From contig JADZDR010000076.1 of NCBI GenBank assembly GCA_020850945.1, positions 1-32,708 of the forward strand: DNA of 32,708 nt, written 5' to 3'. The notes beneath the pieces are model-generated. The model had not been told where the DNA came from. It ran no database searches and worked only from the letters and a program-made list of their open reading frames with translations. Each line of letters opens with the position of its first letter. Within the stretch, counting starts at the first letter, position 1. Position numbers and translations under genes: made by a program. Shown here piece after piece: positions 7,434-14,750 of this stretch. The DNA is from Acidimicrobiia bacterium (GTDB lineage: Bacteria; Actinomycetota; Acidimicrobiia; UBA2766).

Positions 7434-8087
7434 GTGGCCAAGACCCAGACGCAGGAGTCCGGCGGTCGCCCGCTGAAGCGGGCGGTGAGCGACGAGGACA
7501 AGAGGGAGAGGCGTCGCGCGATCCTGGCCGCGGCGAAGCGGGTCTTCGCCGAGCGCGGGTACCACGCCACGACCATCGCCGACGTCGCAAAGGCCGCAGA
7601 TCTCTCCTACGGGTCCATCTACTGGTACTTCGATTCGAAGGAAGCCCTCTTCCAGGCCCTCATGGACAGCGAGCAGCGCGCGCTGCGCCGTCACGTGGCC
7701 GCGGCAGTAGGGGAGGGAGGGCAGGACGACGAGGTGTCCCGTCGCCGTGCCCTCGCCGACGGCGTCCGCGCGATCTTCGAGCACTTCGAGGCCGACAAGG
7801 CGTCGGCGAAGCTCCTCTTCCGGGACGCGCTCACGCTCGGCTCGGGGATCGAACGGCATCTCTACGCGATCTACGAGGGGTTCATCGAGGACATCGAGCG
7901 CATGATCGGCTCGGCCCAACGCCACGGCGTGATCCTGAACGCACCGCCCCGCCTCGTCGCGTTCAGCGTGGGCGGCCTCATCGGCAACATCGCGCAGCGG
8001 CGTACCCTCACCGACGACGGTTTCTCGGCCGAGGAGGTTGCGGACTTCGTCGTGAAGCTGGTCCTCGACGGACTGCGACCCAGATAG
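7434..8087 (+). CDS. TetR family transcriptional regulator
   Basis: This 217-residue protein has the TetR layout: an N-terminal DNA-binding domain and a C-terminal ligand-binding/dimer domain. The helix-turn-helix TTIADVAKAADLSYGSIYWYF spans about residues 46-66, with the usual preceding ILAAAKRVFAERGYHA helix. The C-terminal part (about 80-217) has no diagnostic ligand motif. The GTG at 7434 has a GGAG ribosome site; another in-frame GTG lies at 7413. It shares a divergent region with the lipocalin-like gene and is followed by an alpha/beta hydrolase whose ribosome site overlaps the tetR stop codon. The three genes therefore look like one local regulon, perhaps sensing a hydrophobic or ester compound. 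That role is inference. Confidence 0.9.
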   Translation: MAKTQTQESGGRPLKRAVSDEDKRERRRAILAAAKRVFAERGYHATTIADVAKAADLSYGSIYWYFDSKEALFQALMDSEQRALRRHVAAAVGEGGQDDEVSRRRALADGVRAIFEHFEADKASAKLLFRDALTLGSGIERHLYAIYEGFIEDIERMIGSAQRHGVILNAPPRLVAFSVGGLIGNIAQRRTLTDDGFSAEEVADFVVKLVLDGLRPR

Positions 8088-8090
8088 GAG
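8086..8090 (+). promoter_or_regulatory. RBS that sets the hydrolase start
   Basis: AGGAG overlaps the tetR TAG stop (8085-8087). It is 1 base from the ATG at 8092 and 7 bases from the ATG at 8098. The spacing favours 8098 and suggests translational coupling to tetR. Confidence 0.6.
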
Positions 8091-8097
8091 AATGCCG

Positions 8098-8973
8098 ATG
8101 CGCGTCACGGCGAACGGGCTCGACATCGAGTACGAGACGACCGGCCCTCAACACGGGCCACCCCTGCTTCTCGTCAACGGTTTCAGCGTGCAACTCACAC
8201 GCTGGCCGGCGGGCTACCTCGACGCCTTCGCGGACGCGGGATTCCGTGTGATCATCTTCGACAACCGTGACGTAGGCCTCTCCTCGAAGCTCGACGCGCT
8301 CGGCACCCCCGCGGTCGTCGACGTGGCGTCACGGCGCGTTCCGGCCCCGTACTCGCTCGGGGACATGGCGGACGACACCGCCGGCCTCCTCGATGCCCTC
8401 GGTATCGACTCCGCCCACGTCGTCGGCACGTCGATGGGCGGCATGATCGCCCAGGCCTTCGCGATCCGCCACCCGGAGCGGACACGCACGATGACCTCGG
8501 TGATGTCCACGAGCGGTGCGCCGAACCTGGCGCCACCAACGCCCGAAGCCCTGGCCGTCCTCCTGCAGGCCCCCGCCGACACCGTCGACGGGCGGGTCGA
8601 GCAGGCCGTCGAGGCCGCCCGTGTGCTGTGGGGGGACTCGCCGTTTCCCTTCGACGAGGACGAGACGCGTGAGGCCGCTGCCGTCTCCGAGAAGCGCTGC
8701 TTCCATCCCGACGGCGTCGCCCGCCAGATGATGGCGATCGCCACCGCCGGGGACCGCACGGAGGCCCTCGGCAGCCTCGAGATGCCCTGTCTCGTCCTGC
8801 ACGGTGACGTCGACCCGATCCTTCCCCTCGGCCACGGCGAGGCGACGGCGGCAGCGATCCCCGGCGCGATCCTCACGGTCTTCGAGGGCATGGGTCACTC
8901 GCTGCCCCGCGAGCTCTGGGCCGACCACGCCGAGGCGGTCGCCGACCTCGCCGGTCTCGCCAGACCGTCCTGA
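8098..8973 (+). CDS. Alpha/beta hydrolase, coupled to tetR
   Basis: This 291-residue protein has an alpha/beta hydrolase fold. The nucleophile elbow is GTSMGG with Ser112. The acid is probably the Asp in LHGDVDPILP, and the histidine is in FEGMGHSLP near the C-terminus. The FDNRDVGLSSK block matches esterases/lactonases of the aclacinomycin methylesterase/RdmC-like group, which often start MRV..NGLDIEYE. The substrate is not evident. The start at 8098 rests on ribosome-site spacing; 8092 would add two residues. The gene is co-transcribed with tetR and converges on the membrane hydrolase gene with a 21-base gap and no strong hairpin. Confidence 0.88.
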   Translation: MRVTANGLDIEYETTGPQHGPPLLLVNGFSVQLTRWPAGYLDAFADAGFRVIIFDNRDVGLSSKLDALGTPAVVDVASRRVPAPYSLGDMADDTAGLLDALGIDSAHVVGTSMGGMIAQAFAIRHPERTRTMTSVMSTSGAPNLAPPTPEALAVLLQAPADTVDGRVEQAVEAARVLWGDSPFPFDEDETREAAAVSEKRCFHPDGVARQMMAIATAGDRTEALGSLEMPCLVLHGDVDPILPLGHGEATAAAIPGAILTVFEGMGHSLPRELWADHAEAVADLAGLARPS

Positions 8974-8994
8974 TGCTGGGTGGAGGGGCCTACG

Positions 8995-10650
8995 TCAGAC
9001 CGCGGTGGGCATGATCGTGGCGATGAGGATGCCCGTGAGGAGCGACTCCGTGACCGCGACGAGCACGACGTTGCGCCGTGACGTGTAGGCGACGATCGCC
9101 ATCACCTCGAGGAAGACCCATGTGAGGGCGATGACGGGCACCATGAGGAGGACGAAGTCGTCGAGGATCCCGGTGAAGCCGCCTGCGAGGAGGGCGGCGA
9201 GCACGAGGACGCGACCCCCGACGGATGTGACGGCGGCTTGCAAGGCCGGGCCCTGGCGGAGGAGGAGGTTGAAGCCGAACGCGAACGGGCCTACGAGCAC
9301 GGCAGTGAAGAGGCCGAGGCCGACCCGCAGCATTCCCGGCAGGAGGTTGTGGAACACGATCCCCGCCGGCGCGAGCGCGAGGATGCCGATGAGGACGACG
9401 GCGACGGCAGGCAGGACCGTGCGACCCACGGACCGCCAGTCGACGGGGGCACCGCGCAGGGGGGCAATCCAGTCGGGTGCTCCATCGGTGCGGGCGGCGA
9501 GGCGCAGGGCGAGGAGCCATGCTCCGACGATGAGCTCGAAGCCGACGAGAGCACCTGCCCCGGCGAGGGGCACGAGCATCTCGGGTGTGGCGAGCGCCGC
9601 CACGGGCATGGCCAGTCCCAGCGCCAAGAGCAGTCCGGCGGCACCGATCCCCCGCCCCCGCCAGCCCGCATCCGTCTCGAGGTCGGGCCCGGCCGGAGCG
9701 AGCCGCGCGCCCACGAAGCCGGAGGCGCCGACCACGACGAGGGCGGCGAGCAGGTAGAGGAGGACGATCCCGAGGCGGGGGTCGCCCAGGGGAACGGGTC
9801 CCCGCCGCGAGACCCCGAACGTGTCGTCGAGCCACGCGATCGCCGCCGCGGCCGCGGGCTTCGACCACAGGATCGTGATGTGGTCAGTCGAGGCGATCGT
9901 GACCTCCTCCTGCATGGTGGCGGCGGGAAGGGTCTCCGACGCGTAGCCGGCGGCATCCTTGAGCGAGTCGGGATCGCCGCTCGCGAGGAGGAACAGCACG
10001 CGGTTCGGTGTCTCGGGTCCCGTGGCGGCCTCGCCGCCGCTCACGGCGACGACCGCGGCAGGTCGTGCGTCGACCCGGGCGAAGTCGAGGGCGGCGTCGG
10101 CGCCCATCGAGTGACCCATCACGGCGACACGTTCAGCGTCCACGTACGGCGAGGACTCGAGCCAGTCGAGCACGGAGCCGATGTCCTCGTTCAGGCCGGT
10201 GTCGGAGCCGCCGGCAAACGGGTTCAGGTTCTCGCTGTGGCCCCGGAACTCGAGCGACGCCACGCCGTAGCCTGCGGCCGCGAGGCGACGTGCGAACGTC
10301 GAGACCATCGCCCTGTCCCCCGAGAAGCCGTGCGCCAGCACCACCACGGGCGGCCGGTCCCCGGCGTCGGGCGGTGGGGGGAGGGAGCCGTTCGCCTCCG
10401 GTTCCCCCGGCAGGTAGAGCGTGACCGGGACACCGTCACCGACGACGACGTCGGCAGTGACGACCTCCTTCTGCATGGCGGAGAGGACGAGCGAGAGGGC
10501 AAGGCATGTGACGACGGATACGACGACGATCCCGAATGCGACCCACCGCCAGAACCGACGCCGATTCGCCTGGGCCGTCTCCCGTGCCTCGGTCGGAGTC
10601 GTGATTCTCCGTTCCTCCGTCACCCGTGCGTCGCTGCGCGTCTCGTCCAT
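8995..10650 (-). CDS. Membrane-anchored hydrolase with multi-pass C-terminus
   Basis: This 551-residue protein joins an alpha/beta hydrolase domain to an integral membrane region. Residues about 35-58 form an N-terminal transmembrane segment after a basic stretch (NRRRFWRW), which would leave the hydrolase domain outside the membrane. The hydrolase core (about 65-275) has HGFSGDR, the nucleophile GHSMGAD (Ser181), a probable Asp in LLASGDPDSL and His257 in STDHIT. From about 285 to the end there are roughly eight hydrophobic segments with short charged loops. The resemblance is to dienelactone hydrolase/BAAT-type hydrolases; the membrane half has no family I recognise. ATG 10650 is preferred over TTG 10686 because the extra residues look random. 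Function unknown, possibly extracellular ester or peptide hydrolysis. Confidence 0.8.
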   Translation of the reverse strand: MDETRSDARVTEERRITTPTEARETAQANRRRFWRWVAFGIVVVSVVTCLALSLVLSAMQKEVVTADVVVGDGVPVTLYLPGEPEANGSLPPPPDAGDRPPVVVLAHGFSGDRAMVSTFARRLAAAGYGVASLEFRGHSENLNPFAGGSDTGLNEDIGSVLDWLESSPYVDAERVAVMGHSMGADAALDFARVDARPAAVVAVSGGEAATGPETPNRVLFLLASGDPDSLKDAAGYASETLPAATMQEEVTIASTDHITILWSKPAAAAAIAWLDDTFGVSRRGPVPLGDPRLGIVLLYLLAALVVVGASGFVGARLAPAGPDLETDAGWRGRGIGAAGLLLALGLAMPVAALATPEMLVPLAGAGALVGFELIVGAWLLALRLAARTDGAPDWIAPLRGAPVDWRSVGRTVLPAVAVVLIGILALAPAGIVFHNLLPGMLRVGLGLFTAVLVGPFAFGFNLLLRQGPALQAAVTSVGGRVLVLAALLAGGFTGILDDFVLLMVPVIALTWVFLEVMAIVAYTSRRNVVLVAVTESLLTGILIATIMPTAV

Positions 10651-10703
10651 GCAGGACAGTCTTGTGCGGCTCCCGCCCCACCGCAAAGGGCTTGCCCCCC
10701 TCG

Positions 10704-10789
10704 TTCTTGCGCGCGAACCGCGTTCTTGCGCGCGATGCGCGCCCGGCGGGAATCAGTTCGCGCGCAGGGTCGCGTTCCGCGCGCAAGAA
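10704..10789. repeat. Four-copy GCGCGC inverted-repeat cluster
   Basis: The 183-base gap between two minus-strand genes holds four copies of a motif close to TTCTTGCGCGCGAA. Two are forward (10704-10717 and 10723-10736, part of a 15-bp direct repeat) and two inverted (10755-10767, degenerate, and 10775-10789). The 12 bases at 10704-10715 and 10723-10734 are each the exact reverse complement of 10778-10789, so two alternative strong stems can form. Outer C-run (about 10695-10700) and G-run (10790-10794) can extend the stem. It probably terminates the MaoC gene transcript (minus strand), or is a REP-like element. Confidence 0.7.
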
Positions 10790-10833
10790 GGGGGCGGTTC
10801 GCAGGCCTGCAGCGAACTGCTCCGAGGTGGGGG

Positions 10834-11682
10834 TCAGGTCTTGTAGGTCGCCTTCGCCTGCTTGAGGACGACGTTGCCCTTCTGCGTCTCGGCCTGCACG
10901 ATCGCCTCGCCGTCGCCCGTCTCCCAGATCTTCGTGATGATCGTGTCACCGGGGTAGACCTGGTCCGAGAAGCGTGCCTCGAGGCCGAGGAAGTTGGCGG
11001 GGTCATCCGCACAGAGGGTGTGGAGGATGCCCCGTCCCACGAACCCGTAGGTGCATAGGCCGTGGATGAACGGCGCGTCGAAGCCGGCCATCTTCGCGAA
11101 GTCGGGATCGACGTGGAGGGGGTTCACGTCGCCGGAGAGCCGGGAGATCGCCGCCTGCTCCTCGCGTGTCGTGTCCTCCCACACATGGTCGGGCTCACGT
11201 TCGGGGGGGAGGTTCACGGACTTCGTGTCGGGCCCGCGTTCTCCGTCGAAACCGCCCGCGCCGCGCACGAAGATCCCGAAGCGGCTCGTGAAGATGGGTC
11301 CGTCGCTGTCCGATGTCGTGACTTCGACGTTGACGACAGCGGCCTTGCCCTTGTCCCAGACCTCGACGATCTCGCCGCCCGTCGACACCTTGGCGTTCGG
11401 TGGGATCTCACGGTGGAGGGTGATGCCCTGCTCGCCGTGGAGGATCATCATCGGGTTGATGTCGACCTTCCCCACGATCTGGGCCATGCCGGGGAAGGCG
11501 GGGATGACCGCGTATGTGGGGAGCACCTTCGGCCCCTTGCCTTCGTACACGAACTCGAGCTCGCCCACGGGTTTTGCGCCGACGCCGAGGGCGTAGAGCA
11601 TCACATCCTTCTGGGTCCACTCCGATTCGGTGGCATCGATCTTGATGCCGAGGGCTTGGGAAATGGGGGCACGTTCGCTCAT
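10834..11682 (-). CDS. MaoC-like enoyl-CoA hydratase 2
   Basis: This 282-residue protein has two hotdog halves, as in the hydratase-2 domain of peroxisomal multifunctional enzyme 2 and bacterial relatives. It should hydrate trans-2-enoyl-CoA to (R)-3-hydroxyacyl-CoA. The C-terminal hotdog carries the hydratase-2 signature LSGDVNPLHVDPDFAKMAGF, with the catalytic pair Asp185 and His190. The N-terminal half (about 10-150), with the YALGVGA block, is the non-catalytic hotdog that binds the acyl chain. Length is typical. The ATG at 11682 is probably leaderless: TTGACT and AATGCT with an 18-bp spacer end 8 bases before it. It is divergent from the kinase/P-loop gene and followed by the GCGCGC hairpin cluster. 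Confidence 0.9.
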   Translation of the reverse strand: MSERAPISQALGIKIDATESEWTQKDVMLYALGVGAKPVGELEFVYEGKGPKVLPTYAVIPAFPGMAQIVGKVDINPMMILHGEQGITLHREIPPNAKVSTGGEIVEVWDKGKAAVVNVEVTTSDSDGPIFTSRFGIFVRGAGGFDGERGPDTKSVNLPPEREPDHVWEDTTREEQAAISRLSGDVNPLHVDPDFAKMAGFDAPFIHGLCTYGFVGRGILHTLCADDPANFLGLEARFSDQVYPGDTIITKIWETGDGEAIVQAETQKGNVVLKQAKATYKT

Positions 11683-11690
11683 GGCGGAGA

Positions 11691-11720
11691 AGCATTGCCC
11701 CTTCTCGATCCGCGAGTCAA
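11691..11720 (-). promoter_or_regulatory. MaoC gene promoter (leaderless)
   Basis: On the minus strand a -35 TTGACT (11715-11720) and -10 AATGCT (11691-11696) are separated by 18 bases. The -10 ends 8 bases before the ATG at 11682, so the transcript likely begins at the start codon. It overlaps the divergent promoter of the next gene. Confidence 0.55.
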
Positions 11721-11724
11721 GAGG

Positions 11725-11730
11725 CAGGAT
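11725..11730 (+). promoter_or_regulatory. Leaderless -10 of kinase/P-loop gene
   Basis: CAGGAT ends 6 bases before the ATG at 11737 with no Shine-Dalgarno. The 54-bp divergent gap with the MaoC gene must hold both promoters. Confidence 0.4.
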
Positions 11731-11736
11731 TGGCCG

Positions 11737-13236
11737 ATGACAGACCAGACGAACCCGCAGGCGGCCGCCGGCGTCGCCGAGACGCACGCCGGGATCGTGT
11801 TCTTCGTGGGGGACAGGGCGTACAAGGTCAAGAAGGGAGTGAAGTTCGCCTTCCTCGACTTCTCGACCCGGGACCGGCGCCGCCTCGCCCTCGAGCGCGA
11901 GCTCACACTCAACCGCCGTCTCGCCCCCGACGTGTACCTCGGGATCCTCGACGTCGTCGGTGCGGACGGCACCCCGCTCGACCACGTGCTCGAGATGCGC
12001 CGCATGCCCGACACGGCGCGCCTCACCTCGCTCGTGCGGGCCGGGCGGGACCTCACCGGGGAGATCGACGAGATCGCCGACCGCATGGCGGAGTTCCACG
12101 CCGGCGCGCCGACGGGTGGGGAGATCGACACCGTGGGGCTGCCGGAGACGATCCTCGGGCACTGGCGGGACAACGTGGCGGAGATGCGCCCGCACGTGGA
12201 GGGGGGCATGCAGGCGATTCTCGACCCTGACGAGTTCGAGCGCTGCTGGATCCTTGCCCGCGAGTACGTCTCGGGCCGCCACCCCCTCTTCGCCGCCCGC
12301 GTCGAGGCAGGCTGCATCCGCGACGGGCACGGCGACCTCCTCTGCGACGACATCTTCTGCCTCGACGACGGAGTGCGCATCCTCGACTGCATCGAGTTCG
12401 ACGACCGCCTCCGCTGGGGCGACGTGGTCGCCGACATCGGCTTCCTCGCGATGGACCTCGAGCGCATCGGCGCGGTCGGGCTCGCCGAACGGCTCCTCGA
12501 CCGGTACCGGGACATGACCTGCGACACGGCGCCCCGGAGCCTCGTCCACCACTACATCGCCTACCGGGCACATGTGCGCACGAAGGTCGCGGTCCTGCGC
12601 CACGCCCAGGGCGACGACGCCGCGCTGCAGAAAGCCCGACTCCTCCTCGACATCTGCCTCTCCCACCTCGAAGAGGGGCGGCCCCGGATCGTCCTCGTCG
12701 GTGGCAGCCCGGGCACGGGCAAGACCACGGTGGCGGAGGGACTGGGCCGGTCGCGGGGCTGGGCGGTCCTGCGTTCGGACCTCGTGCGCAAGGAGCTGTG
12801 CGGCGTCGAGCCCACGGACCACACGCAGGCCGGCGGCTTCGGCACCGGCCTGTACAGCACCGAGACGACTACCCGCACCTACGCAGAGCTCGCCCGCCGA
12901 GCCGGCACGCTGGTCGGGTTGGGCGAGTCTGTCGTGCTCGACGCCACGTGGTCGAGTGCGGAGGGGCGGGAGTCGATCCGCAGACTCGGCGCCGAGACGG
13001 GCGCGGAGGTGGTCGAGCTGCGTTGTGTGTGCGATCCGGCCGAGGCGGCAAGGCGAGTCGAGGCCCGACTCCGCACGGGCCGAGATGCCTCGGACGCGAC
13101 GGCGGACGTGGCAGCGCGCATGACGTCGGAGTTCGAGCCGTGGCCCGAGGCACACGTGGTCGACACGACAGGGGACGTCGACACGTCGATCGCCACGGCC
13201 CTGCGCGCGGTCACCCCCCGCGCGGGCCGCGCCTGA
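11737..13236 (+). CDS. Phosphotransferase-like/P-loop kinase fusion
   Basis: This 499-residue two-domain protein has an N-terminal aminoglycoside-phosphotransferase-like kinase fold (about 20-300) and a C-terminal P-loop kinase/ATPase (about 315-495). In the first, GDRAYKVKKGVKFAFLDF suits the nucleotide lysine strand, DGHGDLLCDDIF (His198-Gly199-Asp200) is the catalytic loop, and IEFDDRLRWGDVVADIGF is the DFG-like/metal region. In the second, GGSPGTGKTT (322-331) is Walker A, with VVLDATW a probable Walker B region. The architecture and length match mycobacterial Rv2004c, a conserved DosR-regulon protein of unknown substrate; the homology is from memory, not a search. The catalytic residues look intact. 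No resistance function should be assumed. Confidence 0.85.
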   Translation: MTDQTNPQAAAGVAETHAGIVFFVGDRAYKVKKGVKFAFLDFSTRDRRRLALERELTLNRRLAPDVYLGILDVVGADGTPLDHVLEMRRMPDTARLTSLVRAGRDLTGEIDEIADRMAEFHAGAPTGGEIDTVGLPETILGHWRDNVAEMRPHVEGGMQAILDPDEFERCWILAREYVSGRHPLFAARVEAGCIRDGHGDLLCDDIFCLDDGVRILDCIEFDDRLRWGDVVADIGFLAMDLERIGAVGLAERLLDRYRDMTCDTAPRSLVHHYIAYRAHVRTKVAVLRHAQGDDAALQKARLLLDICLSHLEEGRPRIVLVGGSPGTGKTTVAEGLGRSRGWAVLRSDLVRKELCGVEPTDHTQAGGFGTGLYSTETTTRTYAELARRAGTLVGLGESVVLDATWSSAEGRESIRRLGAETGAEVVELRCVCDPAEAARRVEARLRTGRDASDATADVAARMTSEFEPWPEAHVVDTTGDVDTSIATALRAVTPRAGRA

Positions 13237-13241
13237 GCCGC

Positions 13242-13260
13242 TAGCGTCTCGCCGAGGAGG
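13242..13260 (+). promoter_or_regulatory. -10 and strong RBS of GH1 gene
   Basis: TAGCGT at 13242-13247 is a possible -10. AGGAGG at 13255-13260, 5 bases before the ATG at 13266, is a strong ribosome site and fixes the start. Only 29 bases separate it from the upstream stop, so read-through transcription is also possible. Confidence 0.45.
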
Positions 13261-13265
13261 AACGC

Positions 13266-14606
13266 ATGGGCATCGAACCGACCCGATCCGACGACTGGCT
13301 TCCCACGGAGACGCTCGAGTTCCCCGAGGGCTTCCTCTGGGGGACGTCGAACGCCGCCCACCAGGTCGAGGGCGGCAACGTCAACAACGACTGGTGGGCA
13401 TGGGAGCAGAAGGCGGGCAGCCCGTGCGTCGAACCGTCCGGCGACTCCACCGACTACTGGAACCGCTACGAGGAGGACCTCGACCTGTGCGCCCGCGGGG
13501 GCGGGCAGAACGTCCACCGTTTCTCGCTCGAGTGGAGCCGGATCGAGCCGGCCGAGGGGTTCGTCTCACAGGTCGCGCTCGACCACTACAAGCGTCTCTG
13601 TGACGCGATCCTCGAGCGGGGTCTCACGCCGATGGTCACGTTCCATCACTTCACGACACCGCAGTGGGCGGCGGCCGAGGGCACGTGGGCGGATGCGGCG
13701 ATCGTCGACCGCTTCGCCCGCTTCTGCGAGATCGCCGCCGCGGCTCTCGGACCGGACCGCCTCCCGTACGTCTGCACGATCAACGAACCGAGCGTGGTGG
13801 CGACCCTGGGCTATTTCGTCGGCATGTTCCCGCCGGGTGTGAACGACGCCGACGCGCAGGCGCAGGCGAGCGCGAACTTCGTGCGGGCACACGCCAAAGG
13901 GTACGGAGCGATCAAGGCGGTCGCGCCCGAGGCGCAGGTCGGGATCTCGCTCGCGATGCAGGACACGCAGGTCGCCGACCCGGACGACGACGCCGCCCGC
14001 GGCTTCGCCGAGTTCGTGGACTTCCGCATGGTCGGCTTCTTCGTCGACGCCCTGCGCACAGGCTGGATCGAGAACCTGGGGCCGGTGGTCGCTGACGAGG
14101 AGGTGCCCGGCCTCGCCGGCTGCGGCGACTTCGTCGGGGTCCAGTACTACGCACGGTTCGTCGCCGACCCGAGCTCGCCGATGTTCACGACCCCGGAGCC
14201 GGAGGGCTCGGAGATCACGCAGATGGGCTATGCGTCCTATCCGCCCGGTCTAGGCGTGTGTCTGCGGCGGGCCGCGACCACGGAGCTGCCCGTGATCGTC
14301 ACGGAGAACGGCATGGCGACCGACGACGACAAGCGTCGCTGCGCCTGGATCGCCGCCCACCTCGCCGTCTCGCACGAGGCGATGACGGAAGGCGGGGTCG
14401 ACCTGCGCGGGTACACGTACTGGTCGACGACGGACAACTTCGAGTGGGCGCTCGGTTACGGTCCCAAGTTCGGGCTGATCGGCATCGACCGCGAGAACGG
14501 TCTCGCCCGTGTGCCACGTCCGTCCCTCGACTTCTTCGACGAGATCGCCCGCACGAACCGGCTCGATCCCGCCGTCGTCGCCGAGTACGTCGGACTGGGT
14601 ACCTGA
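13266..14606 (+). CDS. GH1 family beta-glycosidase
   Basis: This 446-residue protein is a family 1 glycoside hydrolase, a retaining beta-glucosidase/galactosidase with a TIM barrel. The acid/base is Glu174 in TINEP and the nucleophile Glu347 in VTENG. The N-terminal FPEGFLWGTSNAAHQVEG block (about 19-36), HRFSLEWSRIEP (about 85-96) and the late WSTTDNFEWALGY block are typical. There is no signal peptide, so it acts in the cytoplasm on imported or internally made glycosides. No sugar transporter or LacI regulator is nearby, so the substrate is open. The gene ends inside a 42-bp perfect palindrome. Confidence 0.93.
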   Translation: MGIEPTRSDDWLPTETLEFPEGFLWGTSNAAHQVEGGNVNNDWWAWEQKAGSPCVEPSGDSTDYWNRYEEDLDLCARGGGQNVHRFSLEWSRIEPAEGFVSQVALDHYKRLCDAILERGLTPMVTFHHFTTPQWAAAEGTWADAAIVDRFARFCEIAAAALGPDRLPYVCTINEPSVVATLGYFVGMFPPGVNDADAQAQASANFVRAHAKGYGAIKAVAPEAQVGISLAMQDTQVADPDDDAARGFAEFVDFRMVGFFVDALRTGWIENLGPVVADEEVPGLAGCGDFVGVQYYARFVADPSSPMFTTPEPEGSEITQMGYASYPPGLGVCLRRAATTELPVIVTENGMATDDDKRRCAWIAAHLAVSHEAMTEGGVDLRGYTYWSTTDNFEWALGYGPKFGLIGIDRENGLARVPRPSLDFFDEIARTNRLDPAVVAEYVGLGT

Positions 14607-14636
14607 GCGGCGATATATCGCCGCTCAGGTACCCAG
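14595..14636. terminator. Perfect 42-bp palindrome at GH1 gene end
   Basis: Bases 14595-14615 are the exact reverse complement of 14616-14636, centred on GATATATC, with no mismatch and no spacer. The left arm contains the last codons and TGA stop (14604-14606) of the GH1 gene. In RNA it would fold into a hairpin of about 19 bp with a minimal loop. No T-run follows. The probable role is a strong U-less terminator separating GH1 from ilvC. Confidence 0.7.
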
Positions 14637-14706
14637 ACGCATGGTCGGACCGTGGTTGCGCTGCGTTCGGGCGGGTCCGGGGGTGCGCCGCCGCCACGCC
14701 CCGTGT

Positions 14707-14744
14707 CAGAATGAGCCCGACCTCTCTGCCGATCGCATCAGGAG
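14707..14744 (+). promoter_or_regulatory. ilvC promoter -10 and RBS
   Basis: CAGAAT (14707-14712) is a possible -10 and AGGAG (14740-14744), 6 bases before the GTG at 14751, is the ribosome site. I found no leader peptide rich in Ile, Leu or Val codons here, unlike in front of leuA. Confidence 0.45.
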
Positions 14745-14750
14745 CTCCAA

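Noticed and set aside
9238-11058. Plus-strand open frame of 606 codons
   Set aside because: Antisense to the membrane hydrolase and the MaoC gene end; translation is charged low-complexity sequence without motifs.
10834-13155. MaoC gene start extended to 13155 on the minus strand
   Set aside because: The upstream part is antisense to the kinase/P-loop gene; the recognisable hotdog protein begins at ATG 11682 with a promoter just upstream.
11737-13236. Aminoglycoside resistance gene
   Set aside because: The N-terminal fold is phosphotransferase-like, but the fused P-loop domain and family resemblance point to a conserved protein of unknown substrate.
14637-14750. Leader peptide in front of ilvC
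   Set aside because: An ATG at 14641 opens a frame, but it has no run of Ile, Leu or Val codons and no early stop before ilvC.
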